Positions 1 through 6,526 of a stretch of 64,000 nucleotides of DNA are shown one piece after another. Under the pieces are notes generated by a model that was not told the DNA's origin, searched no databases, and was given only the letters and a program-made list of their open reading frames with translations. The number at the start of each line of letters is the position of its first letter. Position 1 is the first letter of the stretch. Both the position numbers and the translations under genes were made by a program. Where the stretch lies: NCBI RefSeq assembly GCF_030380735.1, contig NZ_JAUDRZ010000026.1:1-64000 (forward strand), in the 5' to 3' direction. Source of the stretch: Rhizobium sp. S152 (GTDB lineage Bacteria > Pseudomonadota > Alphaproteobacteria > Rhizobiales > Rhizobiaceae).

Positions 1-257
1 GAACGCCGGCAGAGGTCTTTCGAAAGAAACTCCTCGCCCAGATACGCTACGCCGGTTAGCTTGAGAGGCCCCGCAAGTCGCGCTTCAGCATGAACTCACA
101 GGTAGCGCATATCCCCGTCCTCAAACTCGTACCTTGCCCGACAGCGCAAAAGCACTGCTGGAACAAAAGCTTGCGAAGATGCGTTCACTGTGAAATTTCC
201 GGACTTGGCCGGGCGTAACCTGCACCCGTCTCTTTCGGATTCACTGTGGAGACCTTT

Positions 258-566
258 ATGCCCTGGATCGCCTTCATCGCTCATTTCCTCGCAGCCGCCA
301 TCATGACCAACGGTATTCCGCATTTCGTGAGCGGCGTCTGCGGCCGGCCGTTTCGCACGCCGTTTGCGAGAATGTCGGGCGGCCGAACGAGTTCCGCCGA
401 ACTGAACGTGGTCTGGAGCTGGGCGAATTTCGTTGTGGCGTTTCTGCTCTTCGCCAATATTGGCCCGCTGTATATCGGCACGCCGATCGACACGATATTC
501 ATCGCGCTTGGCATGCTCGTTGCCGGTCTCCTGCTCGCACGCATCTTTGCCCGCGACGCAGTGTGA
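258..566 (+). CDS. Small integral membrane protein, function unknown
   Basis: This encodes 102 residues with about three hydrophobic segments (roughly 2-20, 52-72 and 78-95), so it should sit in the inner membrane. A loop between the first two segments is rich in Gly, Arg and Pro (residues 28-43, GRPFRTPFARMSGG). I chose the ATG at 258 because a GGAGA ribosome-binding site lies at 248-252; an in-frame GTG at 246 overlaps that site and is less likely. It stands alone, followed after about 80 bases by another plus-strand gene for a secreted protein. I do not recognise a characterised family and assign no function. Confidence 0.75.
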   Translation: MPWIAFIAHFLAAAIMTNGIPHFVSGVCGRPFRTPFARMSGGRTSSAELNVVWSWANFVVAFLLFANIGPLYIGTPIDTIFIALGMLVAGLLLARIFARDAV

Positions 567-648
567 TCACGCCTCTTTTCTTGCGCTCCAAAAGCCCTAC
601 AATTCTGAAGGATACTGCAGCCCTTCGGGATAGTTGGAGACAATGCCC

Positions 649-1077
649 ATGCGCGCCTTCTTCGCAGTCCTCATTTTTTGTGCCGCTTCGATGGGCGCGT
701 TGACAACAGCGCGGGCGCAGGATCCGATAGAGACCAGCCGAGCGATGATCGAGGCACAGATCAAGGCGTTTCTGAAGGACGATCCCGAGACGGCCTACTC
801 CTATGCCGCACCCGGTATCAAGGCGCTTTACCCCGACAAGAATGTCTTCTTCGCCATGGTCAAGAAGAGCTACGAGCCGGTCTACCATCCCGGCAATTAT
901 GCCTTCGGCCGCAGCCGTTCGATTGATGACGGCGCGATGATTTACCAGGAGGTGTTGATATCAGGCCGTGACGACAAGGATTGGACCGCGATCTACCAGG
1001 TCTCCCGCCAACCCGACGGGAGCTACAAGATCAACGGCGTCCAGATCCTTCCGAACACCGACAGCAAAGGCATCTGA
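649..1077 (+). CDS. DUF4864 family exported protein
   Basis: This encodes 142 residues that begin with a signal peptide (hydrophobic core FFAVLIFCAASMG, likely cleavage after ARA near residue 22). The mature part resembles DUF4864 proteins, with an N-terminal helix (SRAMIEAQIKAFLKDD), an aromatic-rich middle (YSYAAPGIKALYPDK) and a C-terminal YQVSRQPDGSYKINGV strand pair typical of NTF2-like folds. No catalytic residues are known for the family. In-frame starts exist at TTG 634, ATG 643 and ATG 649; GGAG at 636-639 is best spaced for 649, but 643 is possible. It ends two bases before the convergent tgt stop codon. Family assignment is from recognition of the pattern, with moderate certainty. 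Confidence 0.8.
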   Translation: MRAFFAVLIFCAASMGALTTARAQDPIETSRAMIEAQIKAFLKDDPETAYSYAAPGIKALYPDKNVFFAMVKKSYEPVYHPGNYAFGRSRSIDDGAMIYQEVLISGRDDKDWTAIYQVSRQPDGSYKINGVQILPNTDSKGI

Positions 1078-1079
1078 CC

Positions 1080-2210
1080 TTATACGGGGTCGATGTCGCC
1101 CCTCGCCCATTCGGCTTCCGTCTCCGCCATGAAGTCTGCGAAGCGGCCCTCGGCAATTGCCTTGCGAATGCCCTGCATCAGTTCCTGATAATAGGAGAGG
1201 TTGTTCCACGAGAGCAGCATGCCGCCCAGCGCCTCGTTGGAACGAACGAGGTGATGCAGATAGGCCCGTGAATAATCGCGGCTCGCCGGGCAGTTCGATT
1301 GCTCGTCGAGCGGACGCATATCCTCGGCGTGGCGGGCGTTGCGGATGTTGACCTTGCCGCGCCGGGTGAAGGCCAGGCCATGGCGACCCGAGCGGGTCGG
1401 CATCACGCAGTCGAACATGTCGATCCCGCGCGCCACCGAGCGCAGGATGTCCTCGGGCGTGCCGACGCCCATCAGATAGCGCGGCTTTTCGGTCGGCAGG
1501 ACCGGCAGCGTCTCCTCGAGCATCTTCAGCATGACAGCCTGCGGCTCGCCGACTGCAAGACCGCCGACCGCGTAGCCCTTGAGGTCGAGATCGGCGAGCG
1601 CCGCCGCCGAGCGCACGCGCAGTGCCGGAATATCGCCGCCCTGCACGATGCCGAACATAGCCTTGCCCGGCTGGTTGCCGAAGGCGACCTTGCAGCGTTC
1701 CGCCCAGCGCAGCGACATCTCCATGGCGCGCTCGATCTCGCGCGGCTCGGCCGGAAGCGCCACGCATTCGTCGAGCTGCACCTGGATATCGCTGTCGAGC
1801 AGCCCCTGGATCTCGATGGAGCGCTCAGGCGACATGTGGTGCAGGCTGCCGTCGACATGGCTCTTGAAGGTTACGCCCTGCTCGTCGAGCTTGCGCAGAC
1901 CCGACAGCGACATGACCTGGAACCCACCGCTATCGGTCAGGATCGGCCCGTCCCAGCGGATCAGCTTGTGCAGGCCGCCAAGCCGCGCCACGCGCTCGGC
2001 CGTGGGGCGCAGCATCAGGTGATAGGTATTGCCGAGAATGATGTCGGCGCCGCCATCGCGCACCTGGTCGAGATACATCGCCTTGACTGTGCCGACGGTG
2101 CCCACGGGCATGAAGGCCGGCGTGCGGATCGTGCCGCGCGGCATGGAAACTTCGCCGAGACGTGCGCCGCCGTCGGTCTTCTTGAGGGTGAACTGGAAGT
2201 TCTCGGTCAT
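1080..2210 (-). CDS. tgt: tRNA-guanine(34) transglycosylase
   Basis: This 376-residue enzyme exchanges guanine-34 of GUN-anticodon tRNAs for the queuosine precursor preQ1 (or queuine). The substrate-pocket motif DSGGFQ is at residues 93-98 and the catalytic Asp is D264 in GIDMFDCVMPTR. The usual zinc site is degenerate. Where the family has C-x-C-x2-C this protein has Ser305, Cys307 and Ser310, and the later His ligand (in a THN-type motif) is Asn336 in LLSWNNL. Three of four ligands are therefore replaced, although the surrounding RAYLHHL segment is normal. The gene sits immediately downstream of queA (its ATG at 2208-2210 abuts the queA stop at 2211-2213), which acts at the next queuosine step. 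Confidence 0.97.
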   Translation of the reverse strand: MTENFQFTLKKTDGGARLGEVSMPRGTIRTPAFMPVGTVGTVKAMYLDQVRDGGADIILGNTYHLMLRPTAERVARLGGLHKLIRWDGPILTDSGGFQVMSLSGLRKLDEQGVTFKSHVDGSLHHMSPERSIEIQGLLDSDIQVQLDECVALPAEPREIERAMEMSLRWAERCKVAFGNQPGKAMFGIVQGGDIPALRVRSAAALADLDLKGYAVGGLAVGEPQAVMLKMLEETLPVLPTEKPRYLMGVGTPEDILRSVARGIDMFDCVMPTRSGRHGLAFTRRGKVNIRNARHAEDMRPLDEQSNCPASRDYSRAYLHHLVRSNEALGGMLLSWNNLSYYQELMQGIRKAIAEGRFADFMAETEAEWARGDIDPV

Positions 2211-3293
2211 CTAGTCTTTCCGGAAAAGAAGGCTGGAATCGCCATAGGAATAGAAGCGGTAGCCTGTGGAAATGGCATGGTCGTAAGCCGCGTGCATGGT
2301 CTCCAGACCGGCGAAGGCCGAAACCAGCATGAACAGCGTCGAGCGCGGCAGGTGGAAGTTGGTCATCAGCACGTCGACCGCCTTGAAGCGGTAGCCCGGC
2401 GTGATGAAGATGCCGGTAGCGCCCGCCCAGCCGCGGATCTCGCCACTATCCTGCGCGGCACTCTCGATCAACCGTAGCGAGGTGGTGCCGACACAGACGA
2501 TCCGCCCGCCCCTCGCCCTGACCGCATTGAGCTTGGTTGCCGTCTCGCCGCTGACATAGCCGCTTTCGAGATGCATCTTGTGATCATCGGTATCGTCGGC
2601 CTTCATCGGCAGAAAGGTGCCGGCGCCGACATGCAGCGTCACGAAATGCCGCTCGATGCCGGCCTTGTCGAGCGCCGCGAAGAGTTCGGGCGTGAAATGC
2701 AGGCCCGCGGTGGGCGCTGCGACGGCGCCGTCCTCGCGCGCATAGATCGTCTGGTAGTCGGCGCGGTCGCGCGCGTCCTCGGCGCGCTTGGCGGCGATAT
2801 AGGGCGGCAGCGGAATATGGCCCACGGAATGGATGACTTCGTCGAGCGCAGGGCCCGACAGATCGAAGGCAAGCGTCACCTCGCCGCCCTCGCCCTTCTC
2901 CTCGACGGTGCAGTCCAGCGCGCCGAGCAGGCAGCTCTCGCCACCATGGCCAAAGGCGATCCGATCGCCGACCTTGATGCGCTTGCCGGGCTTGGCAAAG
3001 GCCTTCCAGCGGTTGGCGCCAACACGCATGTGCAGCGTCGCCGAAACCTGCTGGCCGCCTGCGCCCTCGCGGTGGCGGATACCTTCGAGCTGCGCCGGGA
3101 TGACCTTGGTATCGTTGAACACGAGCGCGTCCCCTGCCTTCAGAAACGACGGCAGGTCACTGACGCGATGATCTGATAGCTGCGTCTCGCCATTGGGATT
3201 GACGACGAGCAGGCACGCGCTGTCGCGCGGCTCCGCGGGTCGCAGCGCAATGCGTTCCTCAGGCAGGTCGAAATCGAAAAGGTCTACGCGCAT
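2211..3293 (-). CDS. queA: S-adenosylmethionine:tRNA ribosyltransferase-isomerase
   Basis: This encodes 360 residues of QueA, which transfers and isomerises the ribosyl group of S-adenosylmethionine onto preQ1 in tRNA to give epoxyqueuosine. The N-terminus MRVDLFDFDLPEERIALRP is the classical start, so I place it at 3293 and reject a 26-residue upstream extension that is only open frame. The family blocks GDALVFNDTKVIPA, DDTDDHKMHLE and YGDSSLLF (C-terminus) are intact. It is the promoter-proximal partner of tgt with no intergenic gap. A GC-rich hairpin at 3332-3364 separates it from the upstream cyclophilin gene, so queA-tgt may be partly insulated from that operon. Confidence 0.97.
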   Translation of the reverse strand: MRVDLFDFDLPEERIALRPAEPRDSACLLVVNPNGETQLSDHRVSDLPSFLKAGDALVFNDTKVIPAQLEGIRHREGAGGQQVSATLHMRVGANRWKAFAKPGKRIKVGDRIAFGHGGESCLLGALDCTVEEKGEGGEVTLAFDLSGPALDEVIHSVGHIPLPPYIAAKRAEDARDRADYQTIYAREDGAVAAPTAGLHFTPELFAALDKAGIERHFVTLHVGAGTFLPMKADDTDDHKMHLESGYVSGETATKLNAVRARGGRIVCVGTTSLRLIESAAQDSGEIRGWAGATGIFITPGYRFKAVDVLMTNFHLPRSTLFMLVSAFAGLETMHAAYDHAISTGYRFYSYGDSSLLFRKD

Positions 3294-3331
3294 CAGGGGC
3301 AATTCCGGGAAGGCTGGTCCAGGCAAAGCGA

Positions 3332-3364
3332 AACCCGCCCCGCGCTTTCGCGCAAGGGCGGGTT
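3332..3364 (-). terminator. Hairpin between cyclophilin gene and queA
   Basis: AACCCGCCC at 3332-3340 pairs with GGGCGGGTT at 3356-3364, with an inner GCGC/GCGC stem over TTTC. It lies just past the stop codon of the upstream cyclophilin gene on the minus strand. The following T-run is short (TTTCGCTTT), so termination may be partial. Confidence 0.55.
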
Positions 3365-3380
3365 CCAGCAAACATCACAA

Positions 3381-3890
3381 TCAGACGTCGGCGGCAACCC
3401 GCATCGAGACGATCGAGTCAGGATCGACGACAGGCTCACCCTTCTTGATCTTGTCGACGTTCTCCATGCCTTCGATGACCTGGCCCCAGACGGAATACTG
3501 CTTGTTCAGCCAGGGGCTGTCCGTGAAGCAGATGAAGAACTGCGAGTTGGCCGAGTTCGGGTTCTGCGAACGCGCCATCGAGCAGGTACCGCGCACGTGG
3601 CTGATTGCCGAGAATTCGGCTTTGAGGTCCGGCTTTTCCGAGCCGCCCATGCCAGCGCGGCCCGGGTTGAAGCTCTCGCCGCCCTTCTTGCCGAACTTAA
3701 CGTCGCCGGTCTGGGCCATGAAGTCGTTGATGACGCGGTGGAATACGACGCCGTCATAGGCCTTCTCGCGCGCGAGTTCCTTGATGCGAGCCACGTGCTC
3801 GGGCGCGACTTCAGGCAGAAGCTGGATGACGACCTTACCCTTGGTGGTTTCCAGGATGATGGTGTTTTCCGGATCCTTGATCTCAGCCAT
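3381..3890 (-). CDS. Cyclophilin-type peptidyl-prolyl isomerase, cytoplasmic
   Basis: This encodes 169 residues without a signal peptide, so it is cytoplasmic. Cyclophilin motifs are clear: FHRVINDFMAQTGD at 50-63 with the catalytic Arg52, MARSQNPNSANSQFFICF at about 105-122, and an active-site Trp (VWGQVIEGMENVD). It catalyses cis-trans isomerisation of prolyl bonds during protein folding. It is followed upstream by a second cyclophilin with a signal peptide, 23 bases away, and the two share most motifs, so they look like a tandem duplication split between cytoplasm and periplasm. The ATG at 3888-3890 is preceded by a purine-rich AAGGAGAAAG site. Confidence 0.95.
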   Translation of the reverse strand: MAEIKDPENTIILETTKGKVVIQLLPEVAPEHVARIKELAREKAYDGVVFHRVINDFMAQTGDVKFGKKGGESFNPGRAGMGGSEKPDLKAEFSAISHVRGTCSMARSQNPNSANSQFFICFTDSPWLNKQYSVWGQVIEGMENVDKIKKGEPVVDPDSIVSMRVAADV

Positions 3891-3913
3891 GTTCTTTCTC
3901 CTTGTATTGAAAC

Positions 3914-4477
3914 TTACTTCTTGCCGACGGTGACCTTGATCATCCGGTCGGGATCGCTGACTTCGCCGTTCTGGCCTTCGCCCTTCTTGATCTTGTCGAC
4001 GTTCTCCATGCCGGAGACGACCTTGCCGACGACCGTGTACTGGCCGTTCAGGAAGGAGCCGTCGGCGAACATGATGAAGAACTGCGAGTTGGCGGAGTTC
4101 GGGTCCTGCGAACGCGCCATGCCGACCGTGCCGCGCACGAAAGGCGCCTTGGAAAATTCGGCCGGGATGTTCGGCATGTCCGAACCGCCGGTGCCGACCT
4201 GGCCCTTGTCGAAGCCCTTTTCCATGTTGCCGTACTGGACGTCGCCGGTCTGGGCCATGAAGCCGTCGATGACGCGGTGGAAGGCGACGTTGTCATAGGC
4301 GCCCTTCTTGGCCAGCGCCTCGATCTGCGCGACATGCTTCGGCGCGACATCTGGTGCGAGCTCGATGACGACGGGGCCGCCCTTGAGCTGGATCGTCAGC
4401 GTATCGGCGGCAAAGGCGTCGCCGGCGAAGGAAGCCAGATAAAGGACGCCGGCAAATGCGAGATAAAACAGTTTCAT
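3914..4477 (-). CDS. Cyclophilin-type peptidyl-prolyl isomerase, exported
   Basis: This encodes 187 residues: a signal peptide (MKLFYLAFAGVLYLASFAGDAFA, cleavage expected near residue 24) followed by a complete cyclophilin domain. FHRVIDGFMAQTGD occupies about 66-79 with Arg68, then ARSQDPNSANSQFFIMF and VVGKVVSGMENVDKIK. It should act as a periplasmic folding catalyst, comparable in role to PpiA. It lies between coaD (25 bases upstream) and the cytoplasmic paralogue, all in the same direction, suggesting one operon coaD-ppi-ppi(-queA-tgt). Confidence 0.95.
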   Translation of the reverse strand: MKLFYLAFAGVLYLASFAGDAFAADTLTIQLKGGPVVIELAPDVAPKHVAQIEALAKKGAYDNVAFHRVIDGFMAQTGDVQYGNMEKGFDKGQVGTGGSDMPNIPAEFSKAPFVRGTVGMARSQDPNSANSQFFIMFADGSFLNGQYTVVGKVVSGMENVDKIKKGEGQNGEVSDPDRMIKVTVGKK

Positions 4478-4502
4478 GTGAGCTCCATGGTGGCGAATTC
4501 GC

Positions 4503-4997
4503 CTAGGATTTGCGCTTGGATTGAAGGGCTTTCAAGACGGCCGCAGGCACGAATGCGCTGACATCGCCTCCCATGGCCGCGATTTGACGGACCAATGTGG
4601 CCGTTATGGGCCGCGAAGCCGTGCCGGCGGGAAGAAATATCGTCTGAATGTCGGGCGCCATCTGTCGGTTCATGCCCGCCATCTGCATTTCATAGTCCAG
4701 ATCCGTACCATCCCTGAGGCCGCGGATCAGCAACGTCGCGCCATGCGCGCGCGCCGCGTCGACCACGAGATTGTCGAACGAGACGACGGAGATTTCCCTG
4801 GCCTTTTCGGGCAGCACTTCCGCGAGCGACTTCACGATCAGTTCGGCGCGTTCCTCGAACGAGAAGAGCGGCGCCTTGCCGGGATGAACGCCGATGGCGA
4901 CGATCACTTTCGACGCAACGTTCAGCGCCTGGATGAGTACATCCAGATGGCCGTTGGTCATCGGGTCGAACGACCCCGGATAGTAAGCTGTCGTCAT
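4503..4997 (-). CDS. coaD: Phosphopantetheine adenylyltransferase
   Basis: This encodes 164 residues of CoaD, which joins ATP and 4'-phosphopantetheine to make dephospho-CoA, the penultimate step of coenzyme A synthesis. The nucleotidyltransferase signature GSFDPMTNGH is at the N-terminus (residues 7-16), and the second active-site block RPITATLVRQIAAMGGDVS is near the C-terminus (ITATLVR rather than the more common ISSTLVR). I place the start at the ATG at 4997, giving MTTAYYPGSFDP; an 18-residue upstream extension is not family-like. It heads the minus-strand run toward tgt and is divergent from the small-protein cluster, sharing a region with the first TGAACG repeat. Confidence 0.96.
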   Translation of the reverse strand: MTTAYYPGSFDPMTNGHLDVLIQALNVASKVIVAIGVHPGKAPLFSFEERAELIVKSLAEVLPEKAREISVVSFDNLVVDAARAHGATLLIRGLRDGTDLDYEMQMAGMNRQMAPDIQTIFLPAGTASRPITATLVRQIAAMGGDVSAFVPAAVLKALQSKRKS

Positions 4998-5079
4998 TGG
5001 CCCCAGCCGTTTGTTTCGACGCCTTTTGTCACGGATGAGGCTTAGCCGCAAGTCATTTGCCCCAAGTGCGCCGGGCGAC

Positions 5080-5120
5080 TGAACGCTGGATGAACGCGAC
5101 GTTCAAGGCGGCTTCAGACG
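5080..5120. promoter_or_regulatory. Operator-like direct repeat TGAACG-N5-TGAACG, copy 1
   Basis: TGAACG at 5080-5085 and 5091-5096 are repeated with 11-base spacing, followed by TTCAAGG and then GCTTCAG. The same arrangement recurs at 5360-5397. The one-turn spacing of identical half-sites is what OmpR-type response regulators usually bind. It sits between divergent coaD and the 73-residue small protein. The binding protein is unknown. Confidence 0.5.
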
Positions 5121-5189
5121 ACGATCACTATACCGAAAGCGTCAACCCGGCAGAGGTCAATCCCGGCCCTGCCCTTTCCGGAAACCACC

Positions 5190-5411
5190 ATGCTGATTAT
5201 CCTCGTTACCGCAGCCGTCGTACTCTCGTTCCTCGTCGAAGCCGTCCATGGCTGGATCCAGGATAACAGGGATATGGCGTGGGTTCGTGCCGAGGTCAGC
5301 GAGCACCACGCGATCGTACGCCGCACAGGTCACGTTGCATTTAAACCGATTAGGAATTCTGAACGCCAGATGAACGACCTATTCAAGGTCGCTTCAGATC
5401 GCGGTTGGTAA
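5190..5411 (+). CDS. Small membrane protein, function unknown
   Basis: This encodes 73 residues with one N-terminal transmembrane segment (LIILVTAAVVLSFLVEAV) and a charged tail. A GGAAA sequence precedes the ATG at 5190. The last 15 codons contain the second copy of the TGAACG element, so the tail sequence (ERQMNDLFKVASDR) is partly dictated by DNA that looks regulatory. This raises the possibility that the true coding region is shorter or the gene is a recent construct. It is the first of three very short plus-strand genes. No family is recognised. Confidence 0.5.
   Translation: MLIILVTAAVVLSFLVEAVHGWIQDNRDMAWVRAEVSEHHAIVRRTGHVAFKPIRNSERQMNDLFKVASDRGW
5360..5397. promoter_or_regulatory. 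Operator-like direct repeat TGAACG-N5-TGAACG, copy 2
   Basis: TGAACG at 5360-5365 and 5371-5376, then TTCAAGG and GCTTCAG, match copy 1 in order and spacing. It ends about 35 bases upstream of the GGAAC -35 element at 5432 and about 100 bases upstream of the 51-residue gene, consistent with an upstream activator site. Confidence 0.5.
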
Positions 5412-5431
5412 ACGACCCGTCAATATCTGAC

Positions 5432-5456
5432 GGAACCATTTCTCAACGGGTGCGTT
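5432..5456 (+). promoter_or_regulatory. EcfG-type general stress promoter (GGAAC-N16-CGTT)
   Basis: GGAAC at 5432-5436 and CGTT at 5453-5456 are separated by 16 bases, matching the consensus of the alphaproteobacterial general stress sigma factor (EcfG/RpoE2/RpoE4). Transcription would start near 5462 and give a leader of about 40 bases for the gene at 5500. Confidence 0.65.
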
Positions 5457-5499
5457 CAATCTCTCGAACGAACGCGCTAAGCCGCACAAGGAAAACAAG

Positions 5500-5655
5500 A
5501 TGCCAAATAAGATTACCATGATTAATGCAGTTTGGATGGTAATGATGACGGGTATGCTTGCAGCGACTATCGCGCTCTACGATCAGAAGGTTGATACGTC
5601 CAAGGTATACGGCCCTTATGCTTCGGCCCGTCCGGTCATTGCGAGCCAATACTAA
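5500..5655 (+). CDS. 51-residue small membrane protein
   Basis: The ATG at 5500 follows AAGGAAAA (5488-5495) and opens 51 codons ending with TAA at 5653-5655. The N-terminal half is one hydrophobic helix (INAVWMVMMTGMLAATIALY), and the tail is polar with several Tyr and Ser. It is likely a single-span inner-membrane peptide. The GGAAC-N16-CGTT promoter about 45 bases upstream suggests expression under general stress. It is followed after 33 bases by another short membrane gene. I cannot name a family. Confidence 0.6.
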   Translation: MPNKITMINAVWMVMMTGMLAATIALYDQKVDTSKVYGPYASARPVIASQY

Positions 5656-5688
5656 GGAACGTGAACGCAAAACCCAGGAGGATTGCCC

Positions 5689-5823
5689 ATGTTCACGATT
5701 TTAACTCTACTCACTGCCTTGATCAGCGTGATGTTTATCGTGTCCGTGGGATCCACCATAAGCGCTTTGCGACGTGAAAGCGAAGACATGAAGAAGTTCG
5801 AGCACAAGCGCAGCGTTTTCTGA
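5689..5823 (+). CDS. 44-residue small membrane protein
   Basis: The ATG at 5689 is preceded by a strong AGGAGG-like site (CCAGGAGG at 5675-5682, spacer 6) and opens 44 codons to TGA at 5821-5823. Residues 2-24 form a hydrophobic helix (TILTLLTALISVMFIVSVGS), followed by a basic and acidic tail. The good ribosome-binding site, downstream terminator and position directly after the 51-residue gene support it as real. Its function is unknown. Confidence 0.6.
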   Translation: MFTILTLLTALISVMFIVSVGSTISALRRESEDMKKFEHKRSVF

Positions 5824-5861
5824 ACGCCGCAAACTGCTCCGCCGAAAACCGGCACAATCAT

Positions 5862-5894
5862 ACCGGATGCGTCCCAAGCGCCTCCGGTTTTTTT
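5862..5894 (+). terminator. Rho-independent terminator of the small-protein cluster
   Basis: ACCGGATGCG (5862-5871) pairs with CGCCTCCGGT (5879-5888) with one mismatch, followed by seven T residues. It closes the plus-strand small-protein genes. Confidence 0.85.
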
Positions 5895-5898
5895 GTGG

Positions 5899-6402
5899 TC
5901 ACGTACGGCGCGCCATCATCACCTCGTCAATTTCCCGCCCGTCAAAGATATAGCCTCCTGGAACCACTCCAATCTCTGCGAACCCCTCCCTCACATAAAA
6001 ACGCCGCGCGGTCAGGTTCTCGTCGCTGACGGCGAGCTCCAGCTGTTTTATCCCGGCATTGCCGGCGTGCTCGGCGACCGCCCGTAGCAGCCGCGACGCA
6101 ATACCCGCGCCGCGGTGCTCTTTCCTGACATAGACCATGATGATCGTCGCGCGGTGTGCCATCCTGCTGGCCCGTTGCCGCGCGAGGCCCATGATGCCGA
6201 TCGGCATGCCGGAGTGGAAAGCCACGAAAATGGGATCGACATCGAGCCGCCGCCGCCACTCGGCCTCCGGCAAAACCTGCCAATCCTCCAGTGTGCTGGC
6301 AAACGCAAGCGGCTCCAGACGCAAGGCCTCCAGCCGGATCTGCCGGAAGGCATCCGCGTCGTCCACCGTCAGTATCCGGATCGTCACTTCACTTTCTTGC
6401 AT
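5899..6402 (-). CDS. GNAT family N-acetyltransferase
   Basis: This encodes 167 residues with a GNAT fold. The acetyl-CoA binding motif A is the segment VYVRKEHRGAGIASRLLRAV (R/Q-x2-G-x-G/A type, HRGAGI), followed by the C-terminal ENLTARRFYVREGFAEIG segment that is typical of motif B. The acceptor substrate cannot be told from sequence; relatives acetylate small amines, amino-sugar antibiotics or protein N-termini. I use the ATG at 6402 (MQESEVTIRI), rejecting a 12-codon extension. It is convergent with the small-protein cluster and separated from the downstream end of gyrA by a terminator hairpin. Confidence 0.88.
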   Translation of the reverse strand: MQESEVTIRILTVDDADAFRQIRLEALRLEPLAFASTLEDWQVLPEAEWRRRLDVDPIFVAFHSGMPIGIMGLARQRASRMAHRATIIMVYVRKEHRGAGIASRLLRAVAEHAGNAGIKQLELAVSDENLTARRFYVREGFAEIGVVPGGYIFDGREIDEVMMARRT

Positions 6403-6472
6403 GTTGTCGGTCTCCCAGAACGAGCGCCGAAGATACATGAGCGTGATGCCGGTTCAACGACCAACCATAAGA

Positions 6473-6500
6473 AAAGCCGGGCGAAATTCCGCCCGGCTTT
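6473..6500 (-). terminator. Terminator hairpin downstream of gyrA
   Basis: AAAGCCGGGCG (6473-6483) pairs perfectly with CGCCCGGCTTT (6490-6500) across a six-base loop. It lies just past the gyrA stop codon (6527) on the minus strand. Confidence 0.8.
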
Positions 6501-6526
6501 CGAAAGGTTCGGCTGCAAGGAAGCGC

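Noticed and set aside
3..59. Short open frame at the left edge ending TAG (tail reading RKKLLAQIRYAG)
   Set aside because: It could be the end of a gene lying outside the window, but 18 codons are too few to judge, so no feature is called.
1299..2477. Long plus-strand open frame antisense to tgt and queA
   Set aside because: It lacks a ribosome-binding site and any family motif; it reflects high GC at third codon positions of the genes on the other strand. The same holds for antisense frames across mfd (23385-24506, 25062-26627), gyrA and glmU.
3294..3380. preQ1 riboswitch upstream of queA-tgt
   Set aside because: The region holds a terminator-like hairpin but no preQ1 aptamer core that I can identify.
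5057..5266. 69-codon frame across the first TGAACG element
   Set aside because: It overlaps the better 73-codon membrane-protein frame, lacks a ribosome-binding site and its only similarity to other sequence is the repeated regulatory element.
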